Shown here one piece after another: positions 35,209-44,644 of a stretch of DNA of 64,000 bases; positions within the stretch are counted from its first letter, which is position 1; every line of letters starts with the position of its first letter. The translations under genes were made by a program, and so were the position numbers. The notes below the pieces were generated by a model. That model did no database searches and was not told the origin of the DNA. It saw only the letters and a list, made by a program, of their open reading frames with translations. Source of the stretch: UBA9300 sp032260385 (GTDB lineage Bacteria > Bacteroidota > Bacteroidia > Bacteroidales > VadinHA17); assembly GCA_032260385.1 (NCBI GenBank), contig JAVVEL010000008.1, positions 1 through 64,000 of the forward strand. The letters run 5' to 3'.

Positions 35209-35656
35209 AAAATGAGAGTGCAAATATAGACCATTTTTTTTATTCATGAAAAAATATTTTTGATTAATTGAGGCCTCAATTATTATGCCTGCTTAAGTGG
35301 CATAAAATGAGACAAATACGACTACGGGCAGGCGCCAGGCCTTTCTGGTTCAGCCTTCAGCACAACCATTTAATAATTACTTGACCTGTAATGCTTTTTA
35401 GCATAATTTTATTAATTGTGTATAAATTGTTCGAAAGGCAGCATTTGTGATGATAATCAAATGCAACTTAATTCGTAATTTTCATGTCAATTGATAGAGT
35501 TATACTGTTGACGTAAAATATTTTATGTTAATTGAACAAATTAACTGTTTTTATGATTGATAAACAAGCTGATAATCTGTTGTATAAGCTGAGAATCGCC
35601 TGTTTGTTAATCATTTTGTGTAATATGATATTCTGTAAACGCTGACTTTGCAAAAA
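35209..35656. promoter_or_regulatory. Dyad-rich leader region upstream of the giant surface protein
   Basis: 448 bp with no gene. It contains a perfect 18-bp palindrome at 35265-35282 (TAATTGAGG then CCTCAATTA), the dyad TTATGCC/GGCATAA at 35283-35305, the 12-bp palindrome TAAAATATTTTA at 35514-35525 and the dyad GTTAATT/AATTAAC at 35527-35545. TGACTTTG at 35643-35650 is a 7-of-8 match to the -7 element, immediately before the gene. These dyads could be regulator sites, but no regulator can be named. Confidence 0.5.
35221..35228 (-). promoter_or_regulatory. Candidate -7 promoter element for tRNA-Val
   Basis: The minus strand reads TATATTTG, an exact TAnnTTTG match, 12 bp upstream of the tRNA 5' end. 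Confidence 0.6.
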
Positions 35657-38600
35657 ATGAAAAGCCATATCTTTAAACTGCTCCTGCTATTTACTGTCAT
35701 TAACATGACTGTGCTTTCCCTGAACGGCCAGACAACCTTCAGGAGCATATCATCGGGAATATGGAGTGACGGTTCAACATGGACCGGTGGTGTAGCACCC
35801 GGCCCAAATGATAATGCAATTATCTCTTCCGAAAATATTGTTACCATTTCCGGATCGGACGTGACAATAAATAATCTGACCATTGAAACAGGCGGATTGC
35901 TTGATGCCACCAGTAATACACTTACTGTCAATGGCAAACTCCTGGTAGATGGCGCCTTTACTTCCAGTGACCCCGGAGCACAGGATTTGCTTTTTAACGG
36001 CGATAGCCTGGGAGGAAGGGGCGTGATAAAAACTGACTTCGCCGACAGGGAAGTTGTAATGAGCACCAATGCCCTGGTGCTGCCGTCAAGCGATCTGAAA
36101 ATTGAAGGTAAAGTCAGTGTTGGTAATTCCGTGACAATCACAAACAGAAGTAAAATTGAAATTACGGGAAACCTGAGGGGACTGAATGCAAGTACATCAG
36201 TATGGACAAATGATGTGGATTCATACCTGGCAATTGGCGGAAACCTGATGGTTAACGGAATTATGAATACTTCATCAACGGGGAATACAATCGAATATAA
36301 TAATTTTGGCGACCAGGATGTAATCCTGCCTGCATCAGCCATATACCATAACCTGAAATTCAGGGGAGCCGGTAATAAAACACTGGCGGGATCAATCACA
36401 GTAAACGGAGATCTGGAAATTTATAATTCTGCGAGCCTGGTAAGTAATAACCACAATATAACTATCTCGGGCAGCTGGAAAAACCTGTCCAACTTTGACC
36501 AGGGCTCCGGCCAGGTAAGCTTTACAGGATCTTCCGGCCAGACCATTGCCAATCCTGAAGGTGAAGCTTTCTATAATTTCTCACTTAATAAGGCTGCTGG
36601 TGAGCTCTTGCTTGATAATGACATTATCATTGAAAATACCCTCACCATGCTCGCGGGGATTATTAACACACAGTCCGCTAAGATGACCCTTGGAACCGGT
36701 ACCGGTTCCGGCCAGCTGGGCAGTATGTCATATTTCGGGGGCTTCGTAAGGGGCAGGTTTGAACGCTGGATAAACAATACCGGCTCACACGAATTCCCTG
36801 TTGGTAATGCGAATATCCAGCGCCTGGTGATAAACCTTAACGGGCTAAACTCCGGAGGAACCCTGATTGCTGAATTCAAGGGCCTTGACCCGGGTAATAA
36901 CGGCCTGCCACTGGATGATGACGGGGTGACAGTATACAATACCTTCTCCGAAGGATACTGGTCCCTCGAGCCTGGTAATGGTTTCAGCCTTGGAAGCTTC
37001 AACAGCTACAGCCTCAGGCTGACAGGTACAGGATTTACCTCTTTCACCATTGATGAAGCCACGAGGATACTTGCACGCGGCAACGAGACAGCCGGATGGC
37101 TGGCCGAAGGATCGCATGTTAATGCTTTCGGACTTATCGCCAGGAGAAGTAACCTCCAGACCCTGCCTGCACAGTATGCCTTTGGTGATGATACGGACTG
37201 TGAGAAACCTGCAACATCGACGATAAGCGGAACGGCTGACGTGTGTGCAGGTGAGACGGGTCTGGTATATTCAGTAACGGACAATCCACCCAATACCTAT
37301 GAATGGAGTGTCACCGGTGGTCTGATAGTATCAGGTAACAATACCAGCAGTATTACCGTCGACTGGGGTACAACAGCCATGGACGATGCCAGCGTTTCGG
37401 TCGTGGAGATAAATACCTGTGCCAGGGGCGCTGCCGTGGTCCTGCCCGTCACAATGCATTCTGTCCCACCGTCATCCATTACGGGGTCTGCCAGTGTGGC
37501 AGAATACTCATCGGGTATCGCTTATTCAGTACCTGAGCGTACAGGCTATACCTATACCTGGACGGTTACCGGGGGAAGCCAGGCCTCCGGGGGAAATACC
37601 GGGACTATCACTGTTGACTGGGGTCCGGCCGGTAAAGCCAGCCTTTCAGTGGTAGCTCAATTACCGGGATGCCCTCCTGCCCAGGAAGTAGTTCTCAATG
37701 TCAGCTTGTATGACGTTATTGAAAGTGTACAGACCGGTTTCTGGGATGATCCCTCTACCTGGGACTGTGCCTGCGTGCCCGTCTCAACCGATAATGTAAG
37801 GATAAACACCGGGCATACTGTTACTTTAAGGAGTGCAGGTGCCGTAGAAGCAAATAACCTGGTAATTGAACCGGGTGCCATAGTCGATTATAATAACCTG
37901 CCACTTACGGTCCAGGGTGATTTTATTGTTAAGGGAAGCTACCAGGGTGGAAGCGACAGTGATCTGTCCCTCGACGGAACGGATACCGAAATATCAGGTG
38001 GCGGGTCCATTGTGGGTGGTCTCCTTATCCCTGAGGGTAATAAAACAATACCTTCGACCGCTGCCCTGACCATTAGTGCGGGTGATATTAGCCTTGGAGC
38101 AAGTGTATTTGTTACCAATAATGGCGAAATTTCACTCGTTGGAGACCTGGCCGGGGGCAGCTCATCAAGTACGTGGATTAACAATGAAAATTCCACCCTC
38201 GAAATAAGCGGTGCACTGCTTACGACAGGATCACTCAGGGCTTTTGCTGACGGTAATACCGTCTATTACAATGGAGGTGCCCAGGCTGTAAAGACACCCC
38301 TCAATTCCATTTATCATGACCTCCACGTGGGCAGTTCAGGGATTAAAACCCTGACTAATTCGCTGACTATAGAGGGAGACCTGGAAATATCCGGTACCAG
38401 CAGCCTGGATGTCAGCCCTTCCAATTACAATATAAGCATAGCGGGTAACTGGACCAATACCGGAAACGGCCTTAACCCGCGATCCTCCGTGGTGACTTTC
38501 AATGGTCTGACGGACCAGGCTATTAGTGGTTCGGAAACCTTTTATAACCTGGCATACCTGAATACAGGAGGAAACCTAATCCTCTCAGATGATGTGGTGG

Positions 38601-41600
38601 TAGAAAACAATCTCCAGATGGCCGGTGGTGATATAATTAGCGGTACCAATGTCATTACCATCGGTACCGGTGCAGCCGGCGTTGGCTCACTGACCCATGT
38701 GTCAGGGATAGTAAGGGGTAAGATGGAAAGGTGGATCAATACCTTCGGTAGTACTCTTTTCCCTGTAGGCATAACAGGCTCCTACCATCCCGCCAGCCTC
38801 TATGTTAACCTCCTGAACAGCCCTGGCTCGGTGATAGTGGAATTTATTCCTGCCGATCCGGGATCAGGCGGCCTTCCATTGCTCGACGGCACTACAGACA
38901 TTCTCTACCATTTTACTGAAGGCTACTGGAATTTTACCGCGGCCAATGGTTTTGACGCTGCCAATTATAACCTTGACCTCCAGGCAACAGGCTTCTCAAG
39001 TTATCCTTTGAACATCAATTCAAGGATACTTTCCAGGACAAATAATTTAGATTGGGTACTGGATGGCAATCATGTTACCGCCAGTGTGCCGAACATATAC
39101 AGGGATTTTATGTCAAACGGGCTATCTGCACTCGGAACACAATTCGGTATAGCTTACGCATGTGCTCCCTATATAATTGATGCTGTTATAACACAGCCAT
39201 CCTGTTTTGGCTATGATGACGGCGCAATAACTGTTACTCCATCGGGTGGTGCAAGTCCATATACCTACCTATGGTCGCCAGGCGGTGAGACCACAGACAA
39301 TATCAGCGGTCTTTCTGCAGGCAACTACAGCGTGGAGGTGACTGATGCACTGGGATGTGTAACGGTTGAAACATTCAACGTATCACAGCCCACTGAAATA
39401 ATAATAGATTATCTCGTAAGCAATGTTGAATGTAAGACGGATGATGATGGAGCCATCGACATCTCGGTCTCAGGTGGTACCGAGCCCTATACCTATGTCT
39501 GGAGCACTGCAGACGGTAGTGGCCTGTCTTTCAATGATGAAGACCAGACGGGACTGACAGGTGGAACATATACGGTAACTGTTATTGATGAGAATTCCTG
39601 CACTTCAACAGAAGATATAGTGGTCATTGTGGAAGATAATACGGCTCCGGTGATAATATGCCCGCCAGCCCTTACCGCAATCTGTGATATTTCTGAGCAG
39701 CCGGCTTACAGTACTTATGATGAGTTTACAGCCGCCGGTGGAACTGCAACGGATAATTGTGAAATCGACCCTGACAGTTTCATTATGTTATCGGAAACTA
39801 CTGATGGGAGCAGCTGCCCCGAGATACTAACCCGGACTTACCAGATTTCAGATGACAATGGTAACAGCCAGACCTGCACCCAGCTGATCACTGTGGACGA
39901 TGATATTCCGCCGGCGACCAGCAATCCTGCAACCATAAATGTGGAATGTGACAGCGAGGTACCTGCACCTGACATTTCAGTGGTAACAGATGCAACCGAT
40001 AATTGCGGGGCTCCGGTGGTGGCCTTCGTGGGTGAGCTGAGTGATGGTAATAGCTGCCCTGAAACAATTACCAGGACATACTCGGTAACAGATGCCTGTG
40101 GTAACTCAATAACAGTCCGGCAGCTGATTGTTGTAAATGATATCACACCACCCACCGCAAGCACCCCTGCATCCGTTTCAGTGGAGTGCCCTGCTGACGT
40201 GCCTCTCCCTGATATTTCCGTAATAACTGACGCAACAGATAACTGTACGGCAAACCCCGTTGTGGCTTTTGTGGAGGATGTGAGCGATGGCAATACCTGT
40301 CCTGAGGTAATAACAAGGAGATACTCAATTACCGATGATTGCGGAAATACATCAATTATTGAGCAGATAATAAGTATAGAGGATATAACTGATCCCTCAG
40401 CCAGCAACCCACCGCCCATAAGCGTTGCGTGCCTAACGGATGTGCCGCTTCCTGACATATCAGTCGTTACTGATGCCGCTGATAATTGTACTGCAGCACC
40501 TCTTGTGGCATGGGAAGGTGATGCCAGCGACGGAAATACCTGCCCGGAGACAATCATGAGAACCTACTCGGTTACTGATGAATGCGGTAATTCAATTAAT
40601 GTAAGCCAGACCATTACGATTAATGATGGAACACCACCCACTGCCAGCAATCCTGCCCCGGTAACAGTAGAATGCCCGGCTGATATTCCACTACCGGATA
40701 TATCTGTGGTGACTGATGCAGCAGACAATTGTACATCTTCACCGGCAGTGGCCTTTGTCGGAGATGTCAGTGATGGGAATACCTGCCCCGAGGTAATTAC
40801 AAGAACTTATTCAGTGACTGATGCCTGTGGTAATACCATAAATGTAAGCCAGGTAATAACAGTACAGGATCTGACACCCCCTACTGCAAGCAATCCTGCC
40901 GCGGTAAGTGTTGAGTGCCTGGCTGACGTACCCCCGCCTGATATTTCGGTAGTAAGTGATGCCGCAGATAATTGTGGTGCCCCGGTGGTGGCTTTTGTTG
41001 GCGAGATAAGTGATGGTAATACATGCCCTGAGACAATAATACGGACATATTCTGTAAGTGATGCCTGTGGCAATTCGATAAATGTGCAGCAAACGATAAC
41101 TGTTGATGATATTACTGATCCTGTGATCAGTAATTGCCCCGCAGATATAACAGTACCGGCCGACCCTGTGTCCTGTGACGCAGCAGTAAGCTGGACAGAG
41201 CCAACGGCCTCGGATAACTGCAGCCTGGCCTCTTTTACCACCAGTCATGCCCCGGGTACTGTTTTCGCTATTGGTACAACAAGTGTCACCTACACTGCGG
41301 TCGATGATTGTGGCAATACGGCGACCTGCAGTTTTAATGTGAACGTTATAGATGATGAGGCACCTGTAATTACGACCTGCGCAGGAGATAAAATACTGAG
41401 TGCGGATGCTGATTGCGAGGCACTGGTTCCTGACCTGACAGGAGAAGTTGTTGCCTCTGATAATTGCAGTCCGGCCATTACTGTGAGCCAGGATCCGGTT
41501 GCCGGAACAATAATATCCTCCGGAACAACACAGGTCACACTGAGCGTTACAGATGGAAGCGGAAACTCTGCATTTTGTTATGCTAATATTAATGTTGTCG

Positions 41601-43600
41601 ATGACGCAGAACCGGTAGTGGTAACCATCGATACCACGGTATATATTGGTGCAGGAAATATTGTAAACATAGACAGCTCCTATGTTTTTGATGACATAGC
41701 CTCCTACGACAATTGTGGAATTACCTCAGTTACAATAGATATAAATACCTTCGATTGCACCAGCCTGGGTCCGAATATTATAAATGTTACAGCCTATGAT
41801 GGAGCAGGCAACAGTAGCGCCGGAACGGCAACTGTTATGGTAAGAGATACCACAGCAGTGACTGCATATTCTGGCCCTGATGACTTTGTTTATATAGAAG
41901 ATGGTTCATATAACCTCGATGCCGCCGTAGTTGAAAATGGAACTGTATTATGGGGAAGTCTTGGCGACGGGACATTTAATGATCCCACACTTGTTAACCC
42001 TGTATATACACTCGGTCCATCTGATACTGAAAGTGTTATACTTTACATGGATGTGATCCCTATAATTGGCTGTACCCCGGTGAGTGATACCATTAAACTG
42101 ACTGTTAGTGAAAGACCACAGGCCAATGCCGGGGCTGATGCTACAGTATGTGCTTCGGAAATTTCATATACTGTTACTGATGCTTCTTCCCAGGGAGGTA
42201 CCATATTATGGACCACCTCCGGCGACGGATCCTTTGATGATGCCACCCTTGAAAATCCTGTCTATACTTTCGGTGCGGGCGATATAAGTTCCGGCTCAGT
42301 GACTCTAACACTTACCGTAACAGGTTTATTCGAATCAGATTCTGATGATAAAATAATTGCAATAAACGAGTTGCCGGGTATTCTGGTTAATGAGCATTCA
42401 GACATAAGCTGTAACGGTTTGACAGATGGTGTAATAAGAATAAGCGGCACGGGAGGCCTGGCTCCATACAGTTACAGCCTTAACGGTGCTCCTTACCAGT
42501 CATCAGGCGAATTCACGGCACTGTCTGCCGGTGATTATGATATTTCTGTAATTGACGACAATGGCTGCAGCAGGGATACCTTAATAACGATTATTGATCC
42601 GGGTGTGCTCTCGTACTCCCTGGATGATGTTACTCATTGCAGTTGCTTTGGAGCAAAAGACGGATCGATAAACATATCAATCAGTGGTGGCACACAACCC
42701 TACCTTGTCAACTGGACGGGACCCGGTGGTTTTACGTCGTCTGAAGAAGACCTGGCTGGTATTTCAGCAGGCTTGTACACACTTAATCTGACCGATGCCA
42801 ACTATTGTGATAACTTTATTCTCGAGGTAATTATTACATCACCTCCCCAGATAGTAATCACCCCTGTAAGTATGTCAGATTATAATGGTTATGGCGTGAG
42901 TTGTTACGGGGAAACAGACGGATATATAAATGTCAGCGTCAGTGGGGGAACCGGCGCACTGAGTATCAGCTGGGAAGGGCCGGGTGGCTTTTCATCTTCA
43001 AGTGAGGATATCTCAGGCCTCGAAGCAGGCACCTACACTATTACGGTGACAGATGAGCTTGCCTGTTCCACATCCTATGAGTTTAACCTTAACGGGCCGG
43101 AGGAACTGCTTATTGATTACACTGTTACTGACGCCTCCTGTCCGGATGAAGCCAACGGGGCAATAGATCTGGAAATATCCGGTGGTGTCCCGACATATAC
43201 TTTTCTGTGGGACGGTGCAACAACGGAAGATCGCTCTTCTGTTTTCAGCGGCTACTATCCGGTACAGGTAACGGATGCCAACGGGTGTTCTGCCCAGACC
43301 GGGATAACTGTTGATTTTGTAGGGGAAAACTGTCTTGAAGTGAGCGAGGTCATAACACCGGGTGTTGTGGACGGGAAGAACGATTACCTGGTAATAAGGA
43401 ATATAGACCTTTACCCCAATGCCGAAATAAAGATTTACAACAGGTGGGGGCAGCTTATCTTCAGTGCCGGGAACCTGGACGAGAACCGTTGGGACGGGAC
43501 CTACAGGGGTAAAGCGCTGCCAGTAGATTCGTACCATTACATACTTGATCTTGGTGACGGATCGTCACCCAGGACAGGTACCATAACTATAATTAGATAA
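35657..43600 (+). CDS. Giant SprB-like T9SS-secreted surface protein with HYR-type repeats
   Basis: 2647 residues from ATG 35657, with a signal peptide ending VLSLNGQ. Order: a G8-like beta-solenoid module (GIWSDGSTWTGG, residues ~30-510), two PKD-like Ig segments (~515-685), a second copy of the solenoid module (GFWDDPSTWDC, ~690-1165), SprB-type repeats (~1175-1330; SCFGYDDGAITVTPSGG), six tandem ~81-residue Cys-rich repeats (~1330-1820; SDGNTCPEVITRTYSVTDAC), HYR domains (~1820-1990), Ig-like segments and four more SprB-type repeats (~2240-2555). The end (YPNAEIKIYNRWGQLIF, WDGTYRGKALPVDSYHYIL) is the gliding-motility-associated C-terminal domain that directs T9SS export. Likely a surface adhesin or gliding-type fibre. 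The PorP/SprF-like gene downstream is its probable export partner. Confidence 0.93.
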   Translation: MKSHIFKLLLLFTVINMTVLSLNGQTTFRSISSGIWSDGSTWTGGVAPGPNDNAIISSENIVTISGSDVTINNLTIETGGLLDATSNTLTVNGKLLVDGAFTSSDPGAQDLLFNGDSLGGRGVIKTDFADREVVMSTNALVLPSSDLKIEGKVSVGNSVTITNRSKIEITGNLRGLNASTSVWTNDVDSYLAIGGNLMVNGIMNTSSTGNTIEYNNFGDQDVILPASAIYHNLKFRGAGNKTLAGSITVNGDLEIYNSASLVSNNHNITISGSWKNLSNFDQGSGQVSFTGSSGQTIANPEGEAFYNFSLNKAAGELLLDNDIIIENTLTMLAGIINTQSAKMTLGTGTGSGQLGSMSYFGGFVRGRFERWINNTGSHEFPVGNANIQRLVINLNGLNSGGTLIAEFKGLDPGNNGLPLDDDGVTVYNTFSEGYWSLEPGNGFSLGSFNSYSLRLTGTGFTSFTIDEATRILARGNETAGWLAEGSHVNAFGLIARRSNLQTLPAQYAFGDDTDCEKPATSTISGTADVCAGETGLVYSVTDNPPNTYEWSVTGGLIVSGNNTSSITVDWGTTAMDDASVSVVEINTCARGAAVVLPVTMHSVPPSSITGSASVAEYSSGIAYSVPERTGYTYTWTVTGGSQASGGNTGTITVDWGPAGKASLSVVAQLPGCPPAQEVVLNVSLYDVIESVQTGFWDDPSTWDCACVPVSTDNVRINTGHTVTLRSAGAVEANNLVIEPGAIVDYNNLPLTVQGDFIVKGSYQGGSDSDLSLDGTDTEISGGGSIVGGLLIPEGNKTIPSTAALTISAGDISLGASVFVTNNGEISLVGDLAGGSSSSTWINNENSTLEISGALLTTGSLRAFADGNTVYYNGGAQAVKTPLNSIYHDLHVGSSGIKTLTNSLTIEGDLEISGTSSLDVSPSNYNISIAGNWTNTGNGLNPRSSVVTFNGLTDQAISGSETFYNLAYLNTGGNLILSDDVVVENNLQMAGGDIISGTNVITIGTGAAGVGSLTHVSGIVRGKMERWINTFGSTLFPVGITGSYHPASLYVNLLNSPGSVIVEFIPADPGSGGLPLLDGTTDILYHFTEGYWNFTAANGFDAANYNLDLQATGFSSYPLNINSRILSRTNNLDWVLDGNHVTASVPNIYRDFMSNGLSALGTQFGIAYACAPYIIDAVITQPSCFGYDDGAITVTPSGGASPYTYLWSPGGETTDNISGLSAGNYSVEVTDALGCVTVETFNVSQPTEIIIDYLVSNVECKTDDDGAIDISVSGGTEPYTYVWSTADGSGLSFNDEDQTGLTGGTYTVTVIDENSCTSTEDIVVIVEDNTAPVIICPPALTAICDISEQPAYSTYDEFTAAGGTATDNCEIDPDSFIMLSETTDGSSCPEILTRTYQISDDNGNSQTCTQLITVDDDIPPATSNPATINVECDSEVPAPDISVVTDATDNCGAPVVAFVGELSDGNSCPETITRTYSVTDACGNSITVRQLIVVNDITPPTASTPASVSVECPADVPLPDISVITDATDNCTANPVVAFVEDVSDGNTCPEVITRRYSITDDCGNTSIIEQIISIEDITDPSASNPPPISVACLTDVPLPDISVVTDAADNCTAAPLVAWEGDASDGNTCPETIMRTYSVTDECGNSINVSQTITINDGTPPTASNPAPVTVECPADIPLPDISVVTDAADNCTSSPAVAFVGDVSDGNTCPEVITRTYSVTDACGNTINVSQVITVQDLTPPTASNPAAVSVECLADVPPPDISVVSDAADNCGAPVVAFVGEISDGNTCPETIIRTYSVSDACGNSINVQQTITVDDITDPVISNCPADITVPADPVSCDAAVSWTEPTASDNCSLASFTTSHAPGTVFAIGTTSVTYTAVDDCGNTATCSFNVNVIDDEAPVITTCAGDKILSADADCEALVPDLTGEVVASDNCSPAITVSQDPVAGTIISSGTTQVTLSVTDGSGNSAFCYANINVVDDAEPVVVTIDTTVYIGAGNIVNIDSSYVFDDIASYDNCGITSVTIDINTFDCTSLGPNIINVTAYDGAGNSSAGTATVMVRDTTAVTAYSGPDDFVYIEDGSYNLDAAVVENGTVLWGSLGDGTFNDPTLVNPVYTLGPSDTESVILYMDVIPIIGCTPVSDTIKLTVSERPQANAGADATVCASEISYTVTDASSQGGTILWTTSGDGSFDDATLENPVYTFGAGDISSGSVTLTLTVTGLFESDSDDKIIAINELPGILVNEHSDISCNGLTDGVIRISGTGGLAPYSYSLNGAPYQSSGEFTALSAGDYDISVIDDNGCSRDTLITIIDPGVLSYSLDDVTHCSCFGAKDGSINISISGGTQPYLVNWTGPGGFTSSEEDLAGISAGLYTLNLTDANYCDNFILEVIITSPPQIVITPVSMSDYNGYGVSCYGETDGYINVSVSGGTGALSISWEGPGGFSSSSEDISGLEAGTYTITVTDELACSTSYEFNLNGPEELLIDYTVTDASCPDEANGAIDLEISGGVPTYTFLWDGATTEDRSSVFSGYYPVQVTDANGCSAQTGITVDFVGENCLEVSEVITPGVVDGKNDYLVIRNIDLYPNAEIKIYNRWGQLIFSAGNLDENRWDGTYRGKALPVDSYHYILDLGDGSSPRTGTITIIR
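39640..41110 (+). repeat. Six tandem ~242-bp repeats encoding ~81-residue Cys-rich units
   Basis: Equivalent points (codons of SDGN/TCPE) recur at about 39802, 40043, 40285, 40528, 40771 and 41011, giving spacings of 240-243 bp. The first unit is the most diverged. Each unit encodes four Cys (VEC, DNC, NTC, DAC), suggesting two disulfides, and conserved Asp/Asn. Such in-frame arrays can expand or contract by recombination. Confidence 0.88.
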
Positions 43601-43622
43601 ATTGACTAATTCTTCTGTCAAT

Positions 43623-44618
43623 ATGAGAAAGACCAAACAAATACTGATCATTATATGCGGGATGCTGCTGGGATTATCAGTAAAGGCCCAGCAGGTTCCA
43701 ATGTATAGCCAGTATATAATGAATGGATTTTTAATTAATCCTTCTTATGCAGGTAATGACGGTTACACTACTTTGAACCTGACTGCGCGTGAGCAGTGGC
43801 TGGGAATCCCTTCCTCACCGAGTACCTATGCTGTCAGTTTTCAGACCAGGTGGTTGAAAAACAGCTATATCGAGGAATCAACAAACGTCAGGAAAGATAT
43901 TGTAAGGCCATCCAGGCCGAGCCGGGTTGGTTTGGGGGGCTATATATTCAATGACCGGAATGGCATCATCAGTAGGACAGGTTTTTCGGCAACCTACGCC
44001 TATCATATTGAAGTGGACAGCTACGGCTCACAACTATCCTTCGGCCTGGCTTCAACACTCTACCAGTTTGCCATTGACCTTGACGGTGCCATTGTTGCCG
44101 ATATTGATGATGAATTCCTGAATAATTATGACAGGGTTGTTTTTATTCCTGATTTTAATTTCGGGGTCAGCTATACATCGAAAAACTATTACCTGGGATT
44201 TTCTGCCACCCAGCTGTTTAGAGGGACACTTACACTGGGCAACGCAGCAAAAAATCCGCGCACGGAACTGGGACACTTCTTCCTTACGGGAGGAGTGAAA
44301 ATCCCTTTGTCAGGTAATGACTGGCTACTTGAACCGTCAGCACTTATTAAAACATCTGATATGGTACTTAAGGCAGCCCAGGTGGATCTTACAACGAGAA
44401 TTTATTATCGCCAGGATTACTGGGCCGGTATATCATTCCGTACGCAGGATGCCGTGATTATGATGGTCGGATTTACCTGGGATAAATTTTATTTTGCCTA
44501 TGCCTTTGACCTAGCAATTACAGATATAAGGCAACATAGCTATGGTTCTCACGAGTTGTCTTTTGCTGTTAAATTCGGAGAAAATGCCAGGAGATACCGC
44601 TGGTTAAACCAGTATTGA
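43623..44618 (+). CDS. PorP/SprF-family outer-membrane protein (partner of the giant protein)
   Basis: 331 residues from ATG 43623 (MRKTKQILIIICGMLLGLSV) with signal peptide ending VKAQQ. The mature N-terminus VPMYSQYIMNGFLINPSYAG is the diagnostic PorP/SprF block, followed by LTAREQWLGIPSSPSTYAVS and a barrel with GFSATQLFRGTLTLG. In Flavobacterium, SprF is needed for secretion of SprB, whose C-terminal domain type is the same as that of the protein encoded just upstream. The 22-bp gap indicates one operon. Hence a dedicated partner role is a reasonable inference. It differs clearly from the other PorP-like protein at 12185-13159. Confidence 0.93.
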   Translation: MRKTKQILIIICGMLLGLSVKAQQVPMYSQYIMNGFLINPSYAGNDGYTTLNLTAREQWLGIPSSPSTYAVSFQTRWLKNSYIEESTNVRKDIVRPSRPSRVGLGGYIFNDRNGIISRTGFSATYAYHIEVDSYGSQLSFGLASTLYQFAIDLDGAIVADIDDEFLNNYDRVVFIPDFNFGVSYTSKNYYLGFSATQLFRGTLTLGNAAKNPRTELGHFFLTGGVKIPLSGNDWLLEPSALIKTSDMVLKAAQVDLTTRIYYRQDYWAGISFRTQDAVIMMVGFTWDKFYFAYAFDLAITDIRQHSYGSHELSFAVKFGENARRYRWLNQY

Positions 44619-44644
44619 TGCTCAGGGCCAGCTGCATATAATTG

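Noticed and set aside
35611..36399. 262-codon minus-strand frame antisense to the giant protein gene
   Set aside because: Ser/Pro/Val-rich shadow of a Thr/Asn/Gly-rich gene. The same holds for other minus-strand frames at 36571-37293 and 39838-41538.
39640..41110. CRISPR array or satellite DNA
   Set aside because: The repeats are in frame, ~242 bp long and encode conserved Cys/Asp units of one protein; there is no spacer structure. No CRISPR-like repeat was seen elsewhere in the window.
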